Shown here: one piece after another, positions 8,764 to 18,009 of the stretch | How positions within the stretch are numbered: position 1 is the first letter of the stretch | How the letters are laid out: every line of letters starts with the position of its first letter | Assembly: GCF_018130955.1 (NCBI RefSeq) | Contig: NZ_JAFCJM010000016.1 | Location: 88,133-152,132, forward strand | Length of the DNA stretch: 64,000 nucleotides | Direction: 5' to 3' | Source of the DNA: Bradyrhizobium liaoningense | GTDB taxonomy: Bacteria; Pseudomonadota; Alphaproteobacteria; Rhizobiales; Xanthobacteraceae | Program-made: the position numbers and the translations under genes | Notes under the pieces: generated by a model | Databases searched by the model: none | What the model saw: only the letters and a program-made list of their open reading frames with translations | Told to the model about the DNA's origin: nothing

Positions 8764-10818
8764 TCAGACGTCGAGCATCTCTTCGCTCGCGAACTCGGCT
8801 TTGTCCGAGATGAAGGCGAATCGTGCCTCCGCCTTGGTGCCCATCAGGCGTTCCACCGAATCGGCCGTGGTGTCGCGGTCATCGGCCAGCAGGACCACCT
8901 TGAGCAGCGTCCGCTTGCTCGGGTCCATGGTGGTTTCCTTGAGCTGCGCCGGCATCATCTCGCCGAGGCCTTTGAAGCGGTTCACCTCGACCTTGGCGTT
9001 GGCGTTGAATTCGCTCTTGAGCAACGCCTCCTTGTGGGCGTCGTCGCGGGCGTAGACCGATTTGGAGCCGTGGGTGAGCTTGTAGAGCGGCGGCACCGCC
9101 AGGAAGAGGTGACCCTCGTCGATCAGCCGCGGCATCTGCCGGTAGAAGAAGGTGATCAGCAGTGAGGCGATGTGGGCGCCGTCGACGTCGGCGTCGGTCA
9201 TGATGATGATGCGCTGGTAGCGCAGATCCTCTTCGCGATATTGCGCGAGCGTGCCGGAACCGATCGCCTGCACGAGGTCGCTAAGCTGGGCGTTCGCCGT
9301 CAGCTTGTCCTTGCCGGCAGACGCCACGTTGAGGATCTTGCCACGCAAGGGCAGCACGGCTTGCGTCTTGCGATCACGCGCCTGCTTGGCGCTGCCGCCG
9401 GCCGAGTCGCCTTCGACGATGAAGAGTTCCGAACCTACGGTGCCGGCGTCGGTGCAGTCGGCGAGCTTGCCCGGCAGGCGCAGTTTCTTGCCCGCGGTCT
9501 TGCGCGCGGTTTCCTTCTCCTGCCGCCGGCGCAGGCGCTCCTCGGCGCGGTCGATCACGAAATCCAAAAGCCGGTTGGCCATGTTTGGATTGCCGGAGAG
9601 CCAATGATCGAACGGATCCTTCATCGCCTGTTCGACGATGCGCTGGGCTTCGGCCGTGGCGAGGCGGTCCTTGGTCTGGCCCTGGAATTCCGGCTCGCGC
9701 ACGAACACCGAGAGCATCACGGCCGCGCCCACCATGACGTCTTCGGAGGTGACGGAGGCTGCGCGCTTGCCTTGGCCGACGCGCTCGGCGTGATCCTTGA
9801 GGCCGCGCAGCAGGGCGCTGCGCAGACCGGATTCGTGCGTGCCGCCGTCCGGCGTCGGCACCGTGTTGGTGTAGGAGGAGAGGAAACCGTCGGCATCCGC
9901 CGTCCACGCAACAGCCCATTCGCAGGCGCCATGCGCGCCGTTGCGGCCCGACTTGCCGGAGAAGATGTCGGGATGCACCAGCGTGTCGGCATGGATTGCG
10001 GCAGCCAGATAATCCTTCAAGCCGCCGGGGAAGTGGAATGTCGCCTCGGCCGGCACGTCCTCGATGCCTTTGAGCAATTCGGGCGCACAATTCCAGCGGA
10101 TCTCGACGCCGCCGAACAGATAGGCCTTGGAGCGCGTCATCTTGAACAGGCGCTGCGGCTTGAACGCGGCCTTGGCGCCAAAGATGTCGGTGTCCGGCCT
10201 GAAGCGCACGCGCGTGCCGCGGCGGTTGTTGATCTTGCCGAGGTCCTCGAGCTTGCCCTTGGGATGGCCGCGCTCGAACGTCATGCGATAGAGTTTTTGG
10301 CTGCGCGCGACCTCGACCTCGAGGCGCGAGGACAGCGCGTTCACCACGGAGATGCCGACGCCGTGCAGACCGCCCGAGGTTTCATAAACCTTGCTGTCGA
10401 ACTTGCCGCCCGAATGCAGCGTGCACATGATGACTTCGAGCGCCGACTTCTTCGGGAACTTTGGATGCGGGTCGACCGGAATGCCGCGGCCGTTGTCGGT
10501 GACGGTCAGAAATCCGTCCGCGCTCAGCTCGACCCCGATGAAGGTCGCGTGTCCGGCGAGCGCCTCGTCCATCGAGTTGTCGATCACTTCGGCAAAGAGG
10601 TGGTGCAGCGCCTTCTCATCGGTGCCGCCAATATACATGCCCGGCCGGCGCCGCACCGGCTCCAGACCCTCGAGCACCTCAATGTCGGCCGCAGTGTAGT
10701 CGGCCTCGCCGCCGGTTCCGCGGGAGGCCACCTTGAGGGGCGCGCGCGATTTCGGCTCGGTGCCCTCGAAGAGGTCGGTGTCTTTTGATTTCGAAGGCTT
10801 TTTCAATGGCTTGGACAT
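8764..10818 (-). CDS. parE: DNA topoisomerase IV subunit B
   Basis: A 684-residue GHKL ATPase/TOPRIM subunit. The ATP-binding motifs are EVIDNSMDEA, TDNGRGIPVD and GGLHGVGISVVNALS. The TOPRIM part has EGDSAGGSAKQ, PLRGKILNV and TDADVDGAHI. RRRPGMYIGGTDEKALHHL at the N-terminus and the roughly 40-residue charged extension before it are typical of alphaproteobacterial ParE rather than GyrB, as is the length. It works with ParC to decatenate daughter chromosomes. ParC is not in the window. Single gene, no obvious operon. Confidence 0.95.
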   Translation of the reverse strand: MSKPLKKPSKSKDTDLFEGTEPKSRAPLKVASRGTGGEADYTAADIEVLEGLEPVRRRPGMYIGGTDEKALHHLFAEVIDNSMDEALAGHATFIGVELSADGFLTVTDNGRGIPVDPHPKFPKKSALEVIMCTLHSGGKFDSKVYETSGGLHGVGISVVNALSSRLEVEVARSQKLYRMTFERGHPKGKLEDLGKINNRRGTRVRFRPDTDIFGAKAAFKPQRLFKMTRSKAYLFGGVEIRWNCAPELLKGIEDVPAEATFHFPGGLKDYLAAAIHADTLVHPDIFSGKSGRNGAHGACEWAVAWTADADGFLSSYTNTVPTPDGGTHESGLRSALLRGLKDHAERVGQGKRAASVTSEDVMVGAAVMLSVFVREPEFQGQTKDRLATAEAQRIVEQAMKDPFDHWLSGNPNMANRLLDFVIDRAEERLRRRQEKETARKTAGKKLRLPGKLADCTDAGTVGSELFIVEGDSAGGSAKQARDRKTQAVLPLRGKILNVASAGKDKLTANAQLSDLVQAIGSGTLAQYREEDLRYQRIIIMTDADVDGAHIASLLITFFYRQMPRLIDEGHLFLAVPPLYKLTHGSKSVYARDDAHKEALLKSEFNANAKVEVNRFKGLGEMMPAQLKETTMDPSKRTLLKVVLLADDRDTTADSVERLMGTKAEARFAFISDKAEFASEEMLDV

Positions 10819-11010
10819 TTGTCTTGATGTAGCTGGAGCGGCGCCGCGACGGCGAATCGATTAGGCCGACTATGCCATGGTTGGGCTGAAAAGGTGACCG
10901 TAGCGGGCACAAGACCGGCGTCGTTGCGGGTCAATCCCGGCGAATTTACGCACGGCACGCCCGAAATCCCGTCAATGTGACGCCTTTGCCGGGCCGAAGC
11001 CGCCCTTGAC

Positions 11011-11041
11011 CGCCCTTTGTGACTTGAAGTCACGCAAGGCG
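11011..11041. promoter_or_regulatory. Palindrome in the parE-dedA gap
   Basis: GTGACTTGAAGTCAC (11019-11033) is a perfect 7-bp inverted repeat around one base, and the flanks CGCC/GGCG extend the symmetry. It lies about 100 bp before the DedA start and about 200 bp before parE, which are divergent. It could be an operator; no T-tract suggests a terminator. The rest of the 322-bp gap holds nothing I recognise. Confidence 0.35.
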
Positions 11042-11141
11042 GTGGCTTACCAGTTTTGTTCGATTGACCAAGACAGTCGGTCGACACGCGCGGCTGGGGC
11101 CGCGGTCAGCATACGCGGCGGGCGGGAAGGCATTTTTAGAG

Positions 11142-11672
11142 ATGGAGCAGTATGCGCACGCAGTGGCTGAATTCGTGCGCGAGCATCAGGCCTGGGCCGC
11201 ACCGATCGTGTTCCTGCTGGCATTCGGTGAATCGCTCGCCTTCATCTCGCTCCTCGTCCCCGCCTGGGGCGCGCTGGTCGCAATCGGAGCCCTGATCGGC
11301 GTCAGCGGCATCAGCTTCTATCCGGTATGGATCGCCGGCGGCCTTGGTGCAGCACTCGGCGACTGGGTCTCCTACTGGTTCGGCTTCCGCTACAAGGAGC
11401 AGGTCGCGCAGATGTGGCCGTTGTCGAGCTATCCGGACCTGCTGCCGCGGGGCGAAGCCTTCGTGAGGGACTGGGGCGTGCCGAGCATTTTCATCGGCCG
11501 CTTCTTCGGACCGCTGCGTGCCTCGGTGCCGCTCGCCGCGGGTATTTTCGAGATGCCGTATTGGAGCTTTCAGATCGCCAATTTCATCTCGGCGCTGGTA
11601 TGGTCGGCGGTGCTGCTGATGTTCGGCGACGTCATCGGCAAGATCATGGAGTGGATCTCGCGCGTGGTCTGA
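11142..11672 (+). CDS. DedA family membrane protein
   Basis: A 176-residue VTT-domain protein with several hydrophobic helices. The family signature is seen as FGESLAFISLLVPAWGALVAIGAL, GAALGDWVSYWFGFRYKE and FIGRFFGPLRASVPLAAGIFEMP, carrying the conserved E/D and the R-x-x-P region. DedA proteins act in the inner membrane; several are undecaprenyl-phosphate or phospholipid flippases. The start at MEQYAH is preferred; the longer frame adds no membrane segment. Confidence 0.85.
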   Translation: MEQYAHAVAEFVREHQAWAAPIVFLLAFGESLAFISLLVPAWGALVAIGALIGVSGISFYPVWIAGGLGAALGDWVSYWFGFRYKEQVAQMWPLSSYPDLLPRGEAFVRDWGVPSIFIGRFFGPLRASVPLAAGIFEMPYWSFQIANFISALVWSAVLLMFGDVIGKIMEWISRVV

Positions 11673-11704
11673 CCGGGCCGCTGCTTCAGCTCGGTCGGTG
11701 CGCT

Positions 11705-11821
11705 CCCTCTCCCGCTTGCGGGGGAGGGCTGGGGAGGGGGTGTCGCCGCAATCGAGAACCCTCTGTGGAGCGAGCCCCCAACCGGCGCTTCGCGCCGACC
11801 TCCCCCGCAAGCGGGAGAGGT
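11705..11821. repeat. Palindromic intergenic repeat (CTCTCCCGCTTGCGGGGGAGG type)
   Basis: Outer inverted repeat: CCTCTCCCGCTTGCGGGGGA (11706-11725) pairs with the reverse complement ending at 11820. Each arm is itself a small hairpin (CCCGC/GCGGG). It sits between convergent genes. Confidence 0.75.
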
Positions 11822-11852
11822 TGACCGAGCCTGCGGCGAAGGCCATCGAACC

Positions 11853-12848
11853 TCAGAGCGAGGCGTTCCAGATTGACGGGATCCAGCGATAGCCTGCGCC
11901 ATCCTTCTCGACTCGGACGAGGCCGGGGAAGGCGGCGTGGAAGGCCTGGATCGGCATCTTCTCGGCGATCGCCATGTCGTAGAGCTTGCGCCGCGTCGCC
12001 TGCGCCAGCGGCTTGTCGACGTCGGAGGCGATGTTCCATTCGGGGTGCTTGACGAACAGGAACGCCGCACCGGCCGTGATGTCGACCTGCACCAGTACCT
12101 TCTCCGATCCTGATGCGACGACGAAGGAGGTGTGGCCGGGCGTATGCCCGGGGCTCGCGACTGCCGTGATGCCGGACGCGACCTCCTTGCCGGACTCATA
12201 TTGCGTGACCTTGCGGCCGAGCGCGTCGAACACGCGACGGATGTTCTTGAAGTTGTTTTCGAGGATGGGGTTGCCCATTCCCTTGCTCATCTCGCCGTCA
12301 TCCATCCAGAACTTCCACTCCACCGCCGGCACCAGGATCTCGGCATTGGGGAAGGCCGGCTTGTTCTCGGCCGCGAGCAGGCCGTTGATGTGGTCGCCGT
12401 GGAAGTGCGAGATGATGACGGTATCAACCGCCGCGCGGTCGATGCTGGCCGCCGCAAGGTTGTTGTGGAACTGCCCGACCTTGCCCTTGGTCTGCGCGAA
12501 CTGGTCCGGCCCAAGGCCGGTGTCGATCACGACGAGTTTTGGCCCGGTGTTGACCACGACAGGGTTGAAGGTGTGGGTCACCTTGTCGATCGGCAGATGG
12601 TTCTCGGCAAAAACCTTGTTGATCTCGTCCTTGGTGGCGCCGGCCGCGTAATTGTCGGCCAGGTTGACGGTGGACACGCCGTCGCAGACCACAGTGACCT
12701 GGTGGGTGCCGACATTGTAGCGATAGAAGCTCGCGTTCTGCTTCTCGGCCAGGGGAGCAGCAGCGTATGCGGGCGGCGCTTTTGCGAAGGGCAGGAGCGC
12801 CGAGGCGGCGGCGCCGGCTAGCGTGGCACGACGGGTGATCTCGGTCAT
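11853..12848 (-). CDS. Exported MBL-fold metallo-hydrolase
   Basis: A 331-residue protein. The N-terminus TRRATLAGAAASALLPFAKA looks like a Tat signal, although the second half of the twin-Arg motif is weak. The metallo-beta-lactamase zinc motif HxHxDH is present as SHFHGDHING. Further ligands are H in SPGHTPGHTSF, D in VQVDI and H in IQAFHAAFPG. Relatives include quorum-quenching lactonases and aryl hydrolases; the sequence does not fix the substrate. Probably periplasmic. Confidence 0.85.
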   Translation of the reverse strand: MTEITRRATLAGAAASALLPFAKAPPAYAAAPLAEKQNASFYRYNVGTHQVTVVCDGVSTVNLADNYAAGATKDEINKVFAENHLPIDKVTHTFNPVVVNTGPKLVVIDTGLGPDQFAQTKGKVGQFHNNLAAASIDRAAVDTVIISHFHGDHINGLLAAENKPAFPNAEILVPAVEWKFWMDDGEMSKGMGNPILENNFKNIRRVFDALGRKVTQYESGKEVASGITAVASPGHTPGHTSFVVASGSEKVLVQVDITAGAAFLFVKHPEWNIASDVDKPLAQATRRKLYDMAIAEKMPIQAFHAAFPGLVRVEKDGAGYRWIPSIWNASL

Positions 12849-13261
12849 GGCGATGTCCTGATCTGTTGTCCTGGTCTGACGTTCTGGTCTCTTTGGCCTT
12901 GTTGCGCTGATAGCACGGACTGGCGGAGGCTTGCGGCGCCAGTCCTACTCCGGAACCCCTTTCGCGAAAGGAAATTCCGCTGCAACCTCCGATTTGGTGC
13001 GCATCTTGCGGGCAGCATGCTGCTGTTGTGTCGCAGCAATTTGGGCTTGACCGGGGAACCCGCCGGCCTTATAGCCGCGCGCCATGATCAACGCCGCGAC
13101 CATTTTGTTCGCCCGTCGCCGCCGCCGCACTCTTGCGGTTTGGGCGGTCGATCGCGTTTGAGATCATCGTCTTTGCCGCTGGACCCGATCCGCGGCATCC
13201 TCTCTCCTGTCAGCGCGATCTGATCCGGCGGCCCCACCAGGAGGCCAAGCAGGAGTTCGAG
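12849..13261. other. Gap between MBL hydrolase and PaiB-like gene
   Basis: 413 bp between divergent genes. No gene I can support; it probably carries both promoters. A 25-codon frame at 13084-13161 is short and Arg-rich and lacks a good ribosome site. Confidence 0.3.
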
Positions 13262-13930
13262 ATGTACATTCCGCCCTTTTTCAAGCAGGACCGCGCCGCA
13301 AGCCTCGGATTTGCGGACGCGCGCGGTTTTGGCACCGTCTGCGCCTTTGACGGCGAGAAACCGGTCGCATCCGCGTTGCCGTTCTATCTGACCTATGCCG
13401 CCGACGGCACGCCGCAGGCCGCCTTTCATGTCGCCCGTCACAATCCGCTGGTAAAGCTCGCGGACGGCCAGGCGTCCTGGCTGCTCGCGATCAACGGTCC
13501 GGACGCCTATATATCGCCGGACTGGTACGTCTCGCCGGACCAGGTGCCGACCTGGCTCTACCAGTCAGTGCACCTGACCGGACCGGTGCGCGCTCTGTCG
13601 GACAGCGAGCTTGCGGTGCAGGTGGACACGCTCAGCGCCAAGTTCGAGGACTGGCTGCTCCCGAAGACGCCCTGGACGTCGGCGAAGATGACGGCCGGTC
13701 GGCGGGAGACGTTGAAGAACGCGATCGTGGGCCTGGTCATGACGGTGGAAGAGGTCGAAGGCAGCTTCAAGCTCAACCAGCACAAATCCGAAGCCGACTA
13801 TGCGGCCGTGGCCGTTGCGCTCGGCTCGCAGACCGATCCCGGCTCGCAAGCGATTGCCGGCCTGATGCGGCAGACGCGGCCGGACGCGTTTGCAGATGAA
13901 ACCAACAAGCTCGAAAGGAGCGTGCCATGA
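13262..13930 (+). CDS. FMN-binding PaiB-family protein
   Basis: A 222-residue protein starting MYIPPFFKQDR, the usual N-terminus of the PaiB / FMN-binding negative transcriptional regulator family. Family regions seen are ALPFYL, FHVARHNPLVK, AYISPDWY and VPTWLYQSVHLTG. The fold is flavin-reductase-like; in Bacillus PaiB represses sporulation and protease genes, but in proteobacteria the role is unclear. GGAG lies before the ATG at 13262. Its stop overlaps the argC start by 4 bp, so the two are translationally coupled. Confidence 0.85.
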   Translation: MYIPPFFKQDRAASLGFADARGFGTVCAFDGEKPVASALPFYLTYAADGTPQAAFHVARHNPLVKLADGQASWLLAINGPDAYISPDWYVSPDQVPTWLYQSVHLTGPVRALSDSELAVQVDTLSAKFEDWLLPKTPWTSAKMTAGRRETLKNAIVGLVMTVEEVEGSFKLNQHKSEADYAAVAVALGSQTDPGSQAIAGLMRQTRPDAFADETNKLERSVP

Positions 13931-14907
13931 GCCTCGCTGATACAAAGCAAGCCCCGACCAGCGGCGCTGCTACCAAACCCGCCGTGTTCGTCGATGGCGG
14001 CTCCGGCACCACCGGGCTCGGCATCAACGAGCGGCTCAAGCTGTCGAACGACGTCGTCGTCAAGACGATCCCTGACGACAAGCGCAAGGACCCCGTCGCC
14101 AAGAAGGCGCTGATGGCGGAGGTCGATCTTGTGATCCTGTGCCTGCCTGACGATGCCGCCAAGGAAACGGTCGCGCTGATCGACAGCATGGGCGCCGCGG
14201 GGCCAAAAGTGCTGGACGCCTCGACCGCGTATCGGGTCGCGCCCGACTGGGCCTATGGTTTTGCCGAGCTCGCGCCCGACCAGGCCGACAAGATCAGGGC
14301 CGCCAAGAAGGTCTCCAATCCCGGCTGTTATCCAACCGGCGCGATCGCGCTACTGCGGCCGATCGTCGACGCCGGCCTGCTGCCGCCGGACTATCCCGTC
14401 ACCGTCAACGCGGTGAGCGGCTATTCGGGCGGCGGCAAGTCGATGATCGCGAGCTTTGAGGACGGCAGCGCGCCGGCGTTCGAGCTCTACGGCCTCGGCT
14501 TCGAGCACAAGCACCTGCCGGAGATGCAGCTCTACTCGAAGCTGACGCGGCGGCCGATCTTCATTCCCTCCGTGGGCAACTACCGGCAGGGCATGCTGGT
14601 CTCGGTGCCGTTGCAGCTCGATACGCTGCCGGGCAAACCCAGCGGAGCCGATCTCCACGCAGCGCTCGCAACGCGCTACACCGGCTCAAAATTCGTTTCG
14701 GTGATGCCGCTCCAGAACGAGGCGACCAAGACCGGCCGGCTCGAGCCCGAGGCGCTCAACGAGACCAACCAGCTCGAGCTCTACGTCTTCGCAAGCGACA
14801 AGTACCACCAGGCGGTGCTGGTCGCGCGGCTGGACAATCTCGGCAAGGGTGCCTCGGGTGCCGCCGTGCAGAACATGCATTTGATGCTGGGGCTGCCGGA
14901 GAAGTAG
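13927..14907 (+). CDS. argC: N-acetyl-gamma-glutamyl-phosphate reductase
   Basis: A 326-residue enzyme of arginine biosynthesis that reduces N-acetylglutamyl phosphate with NADPH to the semialdehyde. It has the N-terminal dinucleotide motif VDGGSGTTGLGI and the catalytic Cys in VSNPGCYPTGA. NAVSGYSGGGKSMI, HKHLPEMQ and SVGNYRQGMLVSVPL belong to the short 'type 2' ArgC subfamily. ATG overlaps the upstream stop (ATGA). No other arg genes are adjacent. Confidence 0.93.
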   Translation: MSLADTKQAPTSGAATKPAVFVDGGSGTTGLGINERLKLSNDVVVKTIPDDKRKDPVAKKALMAEVDLVILCLPDDAAKETVALIDSMGAAGPKVLDASTAYRVAPDWAYGFAELAPDQADKIRAAKKVSNPGCYPTGAIALLRPIVDAGLLPPDYPVTVNAVSGYSGGGKSMIASFEDGSAPAFELYGLGFEHKHLPEMQLYSKLTRRPIFIPSVGNYRQGMLVSVPLQLDTLPGKPSGADLHAALATRYTGSKFVSVMPLQNEATKTGRLEPEALNETNQLELYVFASDKYHQAVLVARLDNLGKGASGAAVQNMHLMLGLPEK

Positions 14908-14924
14908 GCGAAGCTCTCTCCACT

Positions 14925-15010
14925 CGTCATGGCCGGGCTTGTCCCGGCCATCCACGCGTAACCGCAAGTGTGGAAGAACGTGGATGCCCGGGACAAGCCC
15001 GGGCATGACG
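14925..15010. repeat. Palindromic repeat (CGTCATGGCCGGGCTTGTCC type)
   Basis: CGTCATGGCCGGGCTTGTCC at the left pairs with GGACAAGCCCGGGCATGACG at the right around a short middle. It lies directly after argC and before a convergent gene. Short interspersed repeats of this form are frequent in Bradyrhizobium and relatives. Confidence 0.8.
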
Positions 15011-15039
15011 GTCGCGACGCTTCCGCGACGTACCACTCC

Positions 15040-15384
15040 TCAACGCAAAATGATGTCTGCCGGAAACGCCCGAACAGGCCGCCCGGCGCAGACGTTGTTG
15101 CGCGCCGCCACCGAGTCGCGGTGCAATTTCTCAATCTCGCCGAGCGAGCGGCTGGAGATCTCGCACGTCTCCTGATGGTCGTATGCATAAGCGCGCACGG
15201 CGCTCCAGGCGAGCGAGGCGCGAATATAGGCGTCGCAACGGCCCGGGACAAACCCACCGTTCATCGGCTTGGAGACCTCGACGGCCTCGCTGCGCAGGCG
15301 GGTCAGTTCGAGGCATTCCGCGTGCGCGGCGCCGCCAAATCCGGCGAGCGCGATCATTGTGACGGCTGGCAAAAGGGTCCGCAT
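15040..15384 (-). CDS. Small exported protein of unknown function
   Basis: 114 residues with a signal peptide (MRTLLPAVTMIALAGFGGAAHA) and a mature domain with four Cys (ECLEL, GRCDAY, ETCEIS, NNVCAG), suggesting two disulfides in the periplasm. Not recognised. Confidence 0.6.
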   Translation of the reverse strand: MRTLLPAVTMIALAGFGGAAHAECLELTRLRSEAVEVSKPMNGGFVPGRCDAYIRASLAWSAVRAYAYDHQETCEISSRSLGEIEKLHRDSVAARNNVCAGRPVRAFPADIILR

Positions 15385-15466
15385 CGGGAAATCCTTCGCG
15401 TCGATTGTCTCAACTTGCGCGAAGGTATCCCGGATTGCAGTGGCGTGCAGCTCCTTTTCGGAGGTC

Positions 15467-15865
15467 TCAAACCACCTTGAAGATCGCCAGCGCGAGCACG
15501 GCCTGGGCCAGGAAGCCGACAGTGAAGGCCAGCGTGCGGAACACCGGGATCCCGATCGCGTAGACGATCAGGTGCGCGACGCGCGACCAGAAATACACGG
15601 CGCAGGCGAGCACGGTCCATTTGGTCGAATAGTCGATCGAATTGAGGATCAGCACCAGCGGCGCGAAGATCACGAGGTTCTCGACCGCATTGTCATGCGC
15701 GAACATCAGCCGGTTCGCCCATTCAGCGTGCGGCTTGTCGTTGCGGGAGGGGTTCGCCATGGCGCCGGAGAGGCCGCGGACCTGGGCGCGGTTGATGATG
15801 TAGGGGACCCAGAGGACACCGGTCAAAATCACCGTCAGCGTCAGCCAGAACAATTCGCGCGTCAT
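15467..15865 (-). CDS. MAPEG family membrane protein
   Basis: 132 residues and four hydrophobic helices. The family's polar core is visible: RAQVRGLSGAMANP, then ANRLMFAHDNAVENLVIFAPLVL with the conserved N-x-x-E, and YFWSRVAHLIVYAIGIP with the R near the last helices. MAPEG proteins include glutathione-dependent membrane enzymes; many bacterial members are uncharacterised. It follows phaC on the same strand by 64 bp. Confidence 0.85.
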   Translation of the reverse strand: MTRELFWLTLTVILTGVLWVPYIINRAQVRGLSGAMANPSRNDKPHAEWANRLMFAHDNAVENLVIFAPLVLILNSIDYSTKWTVLACAVYFWSRVAHLIVYAIGIPVFRTLAFTVGFLAQAVLALAIFKVV

Positions 15866-15929
15866 GACCCGGTCCCCTCATTCATCCATCTTGGTGGGTT
15901 GAGCTTATACGAAAGTGCCCGCGATTGCG

Positions 15930-17735
15930 CTATGCGCGAACGCGGACATAGCTGCCGGGCGCGTCCTCGATCGGGGGCAGGGCCTCGCTGCCGACGGTGC
16001 GCGCCGGCACTTCTTCCGCGTCGATGCTGCTCAGCCATTCGCGCCAGTCCGGCCACCACGAGCCCTTGTGCTCCTGCGCGCCCTTCATCCACTGGGCCAC
16101 CGTCACGTCCTTGATGTTGTCATTGGTCCAGTACTGGTACTTGTTCGAGGCCGGCGGGTTGACGACGCCGGCGATGTGGCCCGAGCCGGACAGCACATAT
16201 TTCACGGGCCCGCCGAAGAACTGCGAGCCGTACAGCACCGACTCCGCCGGCGCGATGTGGTCCTCGCGGGTCGCAAGGTTGTAGACGGGCACCTTGACCT
16301 TGGAGAGGTCGAGCAGGGTGTTGTCCAGCACCATCGTGCCGGTGGAGAGGCGGTTCTCCAGATAACAGTTGCGCAAATAGTAGGAATGGTTCGACGCGCT
16401 CATGCGGGTGGCGTCCGAATTCCAGTGCAGGAGGTCGAATGCGCTGGGCTGCTGGCCCTTGAGATAGTTGCTGACGACGTAGGACCAGATCAGATCGTTG
16501 GAGCGCAGCATGTTGAAGGCCATCGCCATCTTGGAGCCTTCGAGGACGCCTGCGGCCTTCATGTCGCGCTCGAGCGCGGAGATCTGGTTCTCGTCGACGA
16601 ACACCAGCAGGTCGCCGGCATGGGTGAAGTCGACCTGGGCGGCAAAGAACGTCGCCGACATCACGCGCTGGCGGCGCTTCTCGGCGAGCCATGCCAGCGT
16701 GGTCGCGAGCATGGTGCCGCCGACGCAATAGCCCGCGGTATGCACCTTCAACTCGCCGGTGGCCTTCTCGATCACGTCCATCGCCGTGAGCGGGCCTTCC
16801 TTCATGTAGTCTTCCCAGCTCTTGCTGCCGAGCTGCTTGTCGGGATTGACCCAGGAGATCACGAACACCGTGATACCCTGGTCGACGCACCATTTGATGT
16901 AGGATTTTTCCGGCTTGAGATCGAGAATGTAGAACTTGTTGATCCAGGGCGGCACGATCAGGAGCGGGGTGCGCAGCACCTTCTCCGTGGTCGGCGTATA
17001 CTGGATGAGCTGCATCATCTCGTTCTGATAGATCACCTTGCCCGGCGTCGTCGCCATGTTGATGCCGAGCTCGAGATTGTCCGGATTGGACTGGCGGATC
17101 TTCAGCGTGCCCTTGCCGGCCGCGATGTCCTCGGCGAGCATCTTCAAGCCGCGCGCCAGATTGTCGCCGTTGGACGCGACCGTCTCGCGCAGCACCTCCG
17201 GATTGGTCAGCACGAAGTTCGACGGCGACAGCGCGTTGGTGACCTGCTGCATGTAGAACTCCGCCTTGCGGCGGGTGTGCGGATCGAGGCCGTCGGCGTC
17301 CTGCACCAGCTCATGCGCGCGCTTGGTGGTGAGCAGATAGAGCTGCTTCATGAAGTCGAAGAACTGGTTCGATTTCCACTCGGGGTCCGCGAAGCGCTTG
17401 TCGCGCGGCGACGCATCGATCGCGGGCGCGACCTGCTCGCCGGCCATGCGCCGCGCGGCCGTGCCCCAGAGGTCGAGATAGTCCTTGGCGAGCCTCGTCT
17501 GGAGCTCGGAGGCGCGCGCATTGTCCGACAGCCAGTATTCGGCGACCGCGGTGAAGGTCTTGACCATCTCGGTCAGTTCGGGCGGCGGCCGATCCTGGAC
17601 GGCGGCGCCGTCGCGCGGCTGCAGCATGGCGGCGAGCGCCTTGCCCCCGTTCTCCATGGCCTTCGCGACGTTCATCGCGAAGGCTTCCGCATCGAACTTG
17701 GTCTCGGTCGGCTTGTCGGTCGTCACGGTACTCAT
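15930..17735 (-). CDS. phaC: Class I polyhydroxyalkanoate synthase
   Basis: A 601-residue synthase that polymerises (R)-3-hydroxyacyl-CoA into storage granules. The lipase-like box is GYCVGG with catalytic Cys at about 337. The catalytic Asp is in TREDHIAP and the His in SGSGHIAGVVNPP. PPWINKFYILDL and FVISWVNPD are hallmark class I regions. The length fits class I (no PhaE or PhaR partner needed). phaA, phaB and phaR are not nearby. Confidence 0.95.
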   Translation of the reverse strand: MSTVTTDKPTETKFDAEAFAMNVAKAMENGGKALAAMLQPRDGAAVQDRPPPELTEMVKTFTAVAEYWLSDNARASELQTRLAKDYLDLWGTAARRMAGEQVAPAIDASPRDKRFADPEWKSNQFFDFMKQLYLLTTKRAHELVQDADGLDPHTRRKAEFYMQQVTNALSPSNFVLTNPEVLRETVASNGDNLARGLKMLAEDIAAGKGTLKIRQSNPDNLELGINMATTPGKVIYQNEMMQLIQYTPTTEKVLRTPLLIVPPWINKFYILDLKPEKSYIKWCVDQGITVFVISWVNPDKQLGSKSWEDYMKEGPLTAMDVIEKATGELKVHTAGYCVGGTMLATTLAWLAEKRRQRVMSATFFAAQVDFTHAGDLLVFVDENQISALERDMKAAGVLEGSKMAMAFNMLRSNDLIWSYVVSNYLKGQQPSAFDLLHWNSDATRMSASNHSYYLRNCYLENRLSTGTMVLDNTLLDLSKVKVPVYNLATREDHIAPAESVLYGSQFFGGPVKYVLSGSGHIAGVVNPPASNKYQYWTNDNIKDVTVAQWMKGAQEHKGSWWPDWREWLSSIDAEEVPARTVGSEALPPIEDAPGSYVRVRA

Positions 17736-17964
17736 GGAGAAAACACTACAGATTCATTCCGGGTTCGTCACCGCGAAGCTCGCATGTTGCGGGTTAATTG
17801 CTCTCCAAGATGTGTTGCACTGCGACAAAGTTTCTTGGTTCTGTCACATTGAAGCCGCAACGACAGGTTTCGTTGATCGAGCGCAGGTTATTGGGGGCGA
17901 CAATGATCCGCGCTGCGAGTAATCTCGGCCCGCCTTGGGCTGGGATGGGTAGGGGATTTCCCAA

Positions 17965-18009
17965 GTGTTGGCGCTCCGAGTGTTGGCGTTCCAAGTTTTG
18001 GCGCGGGTG
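17965..18009 (+). repeat. Imperfect 15-bp tandem repeat
   Basis: GTGTTGGCGCTCCGA, GTGTTGGCGTTCCAA and GTTTTGGCGCGGGTG in succession at the start of the lipoprotein gene. Three units, the last diverged. Confidence 0.6.

Noticed and set aside
15915..17852. A 645-codon open frame antisense to phaC
   Set aside because: High-GC DNA gives long open frames opposite real genes. This one lacks any domain, and phaC on the other strand has all catalytic residues. The same applies to the long antisense frames at 1721-3037, 9172-10788, 27108-28766 and 33847-35847.
17736..17964. PhaR-type TGC-rich operator before phaC
   Set aside because: TTGCACTGCGAC at about 17815 is suggestive, but no clean symmetric CTGC-GCAG pair is present and no phaR gene is nearby.
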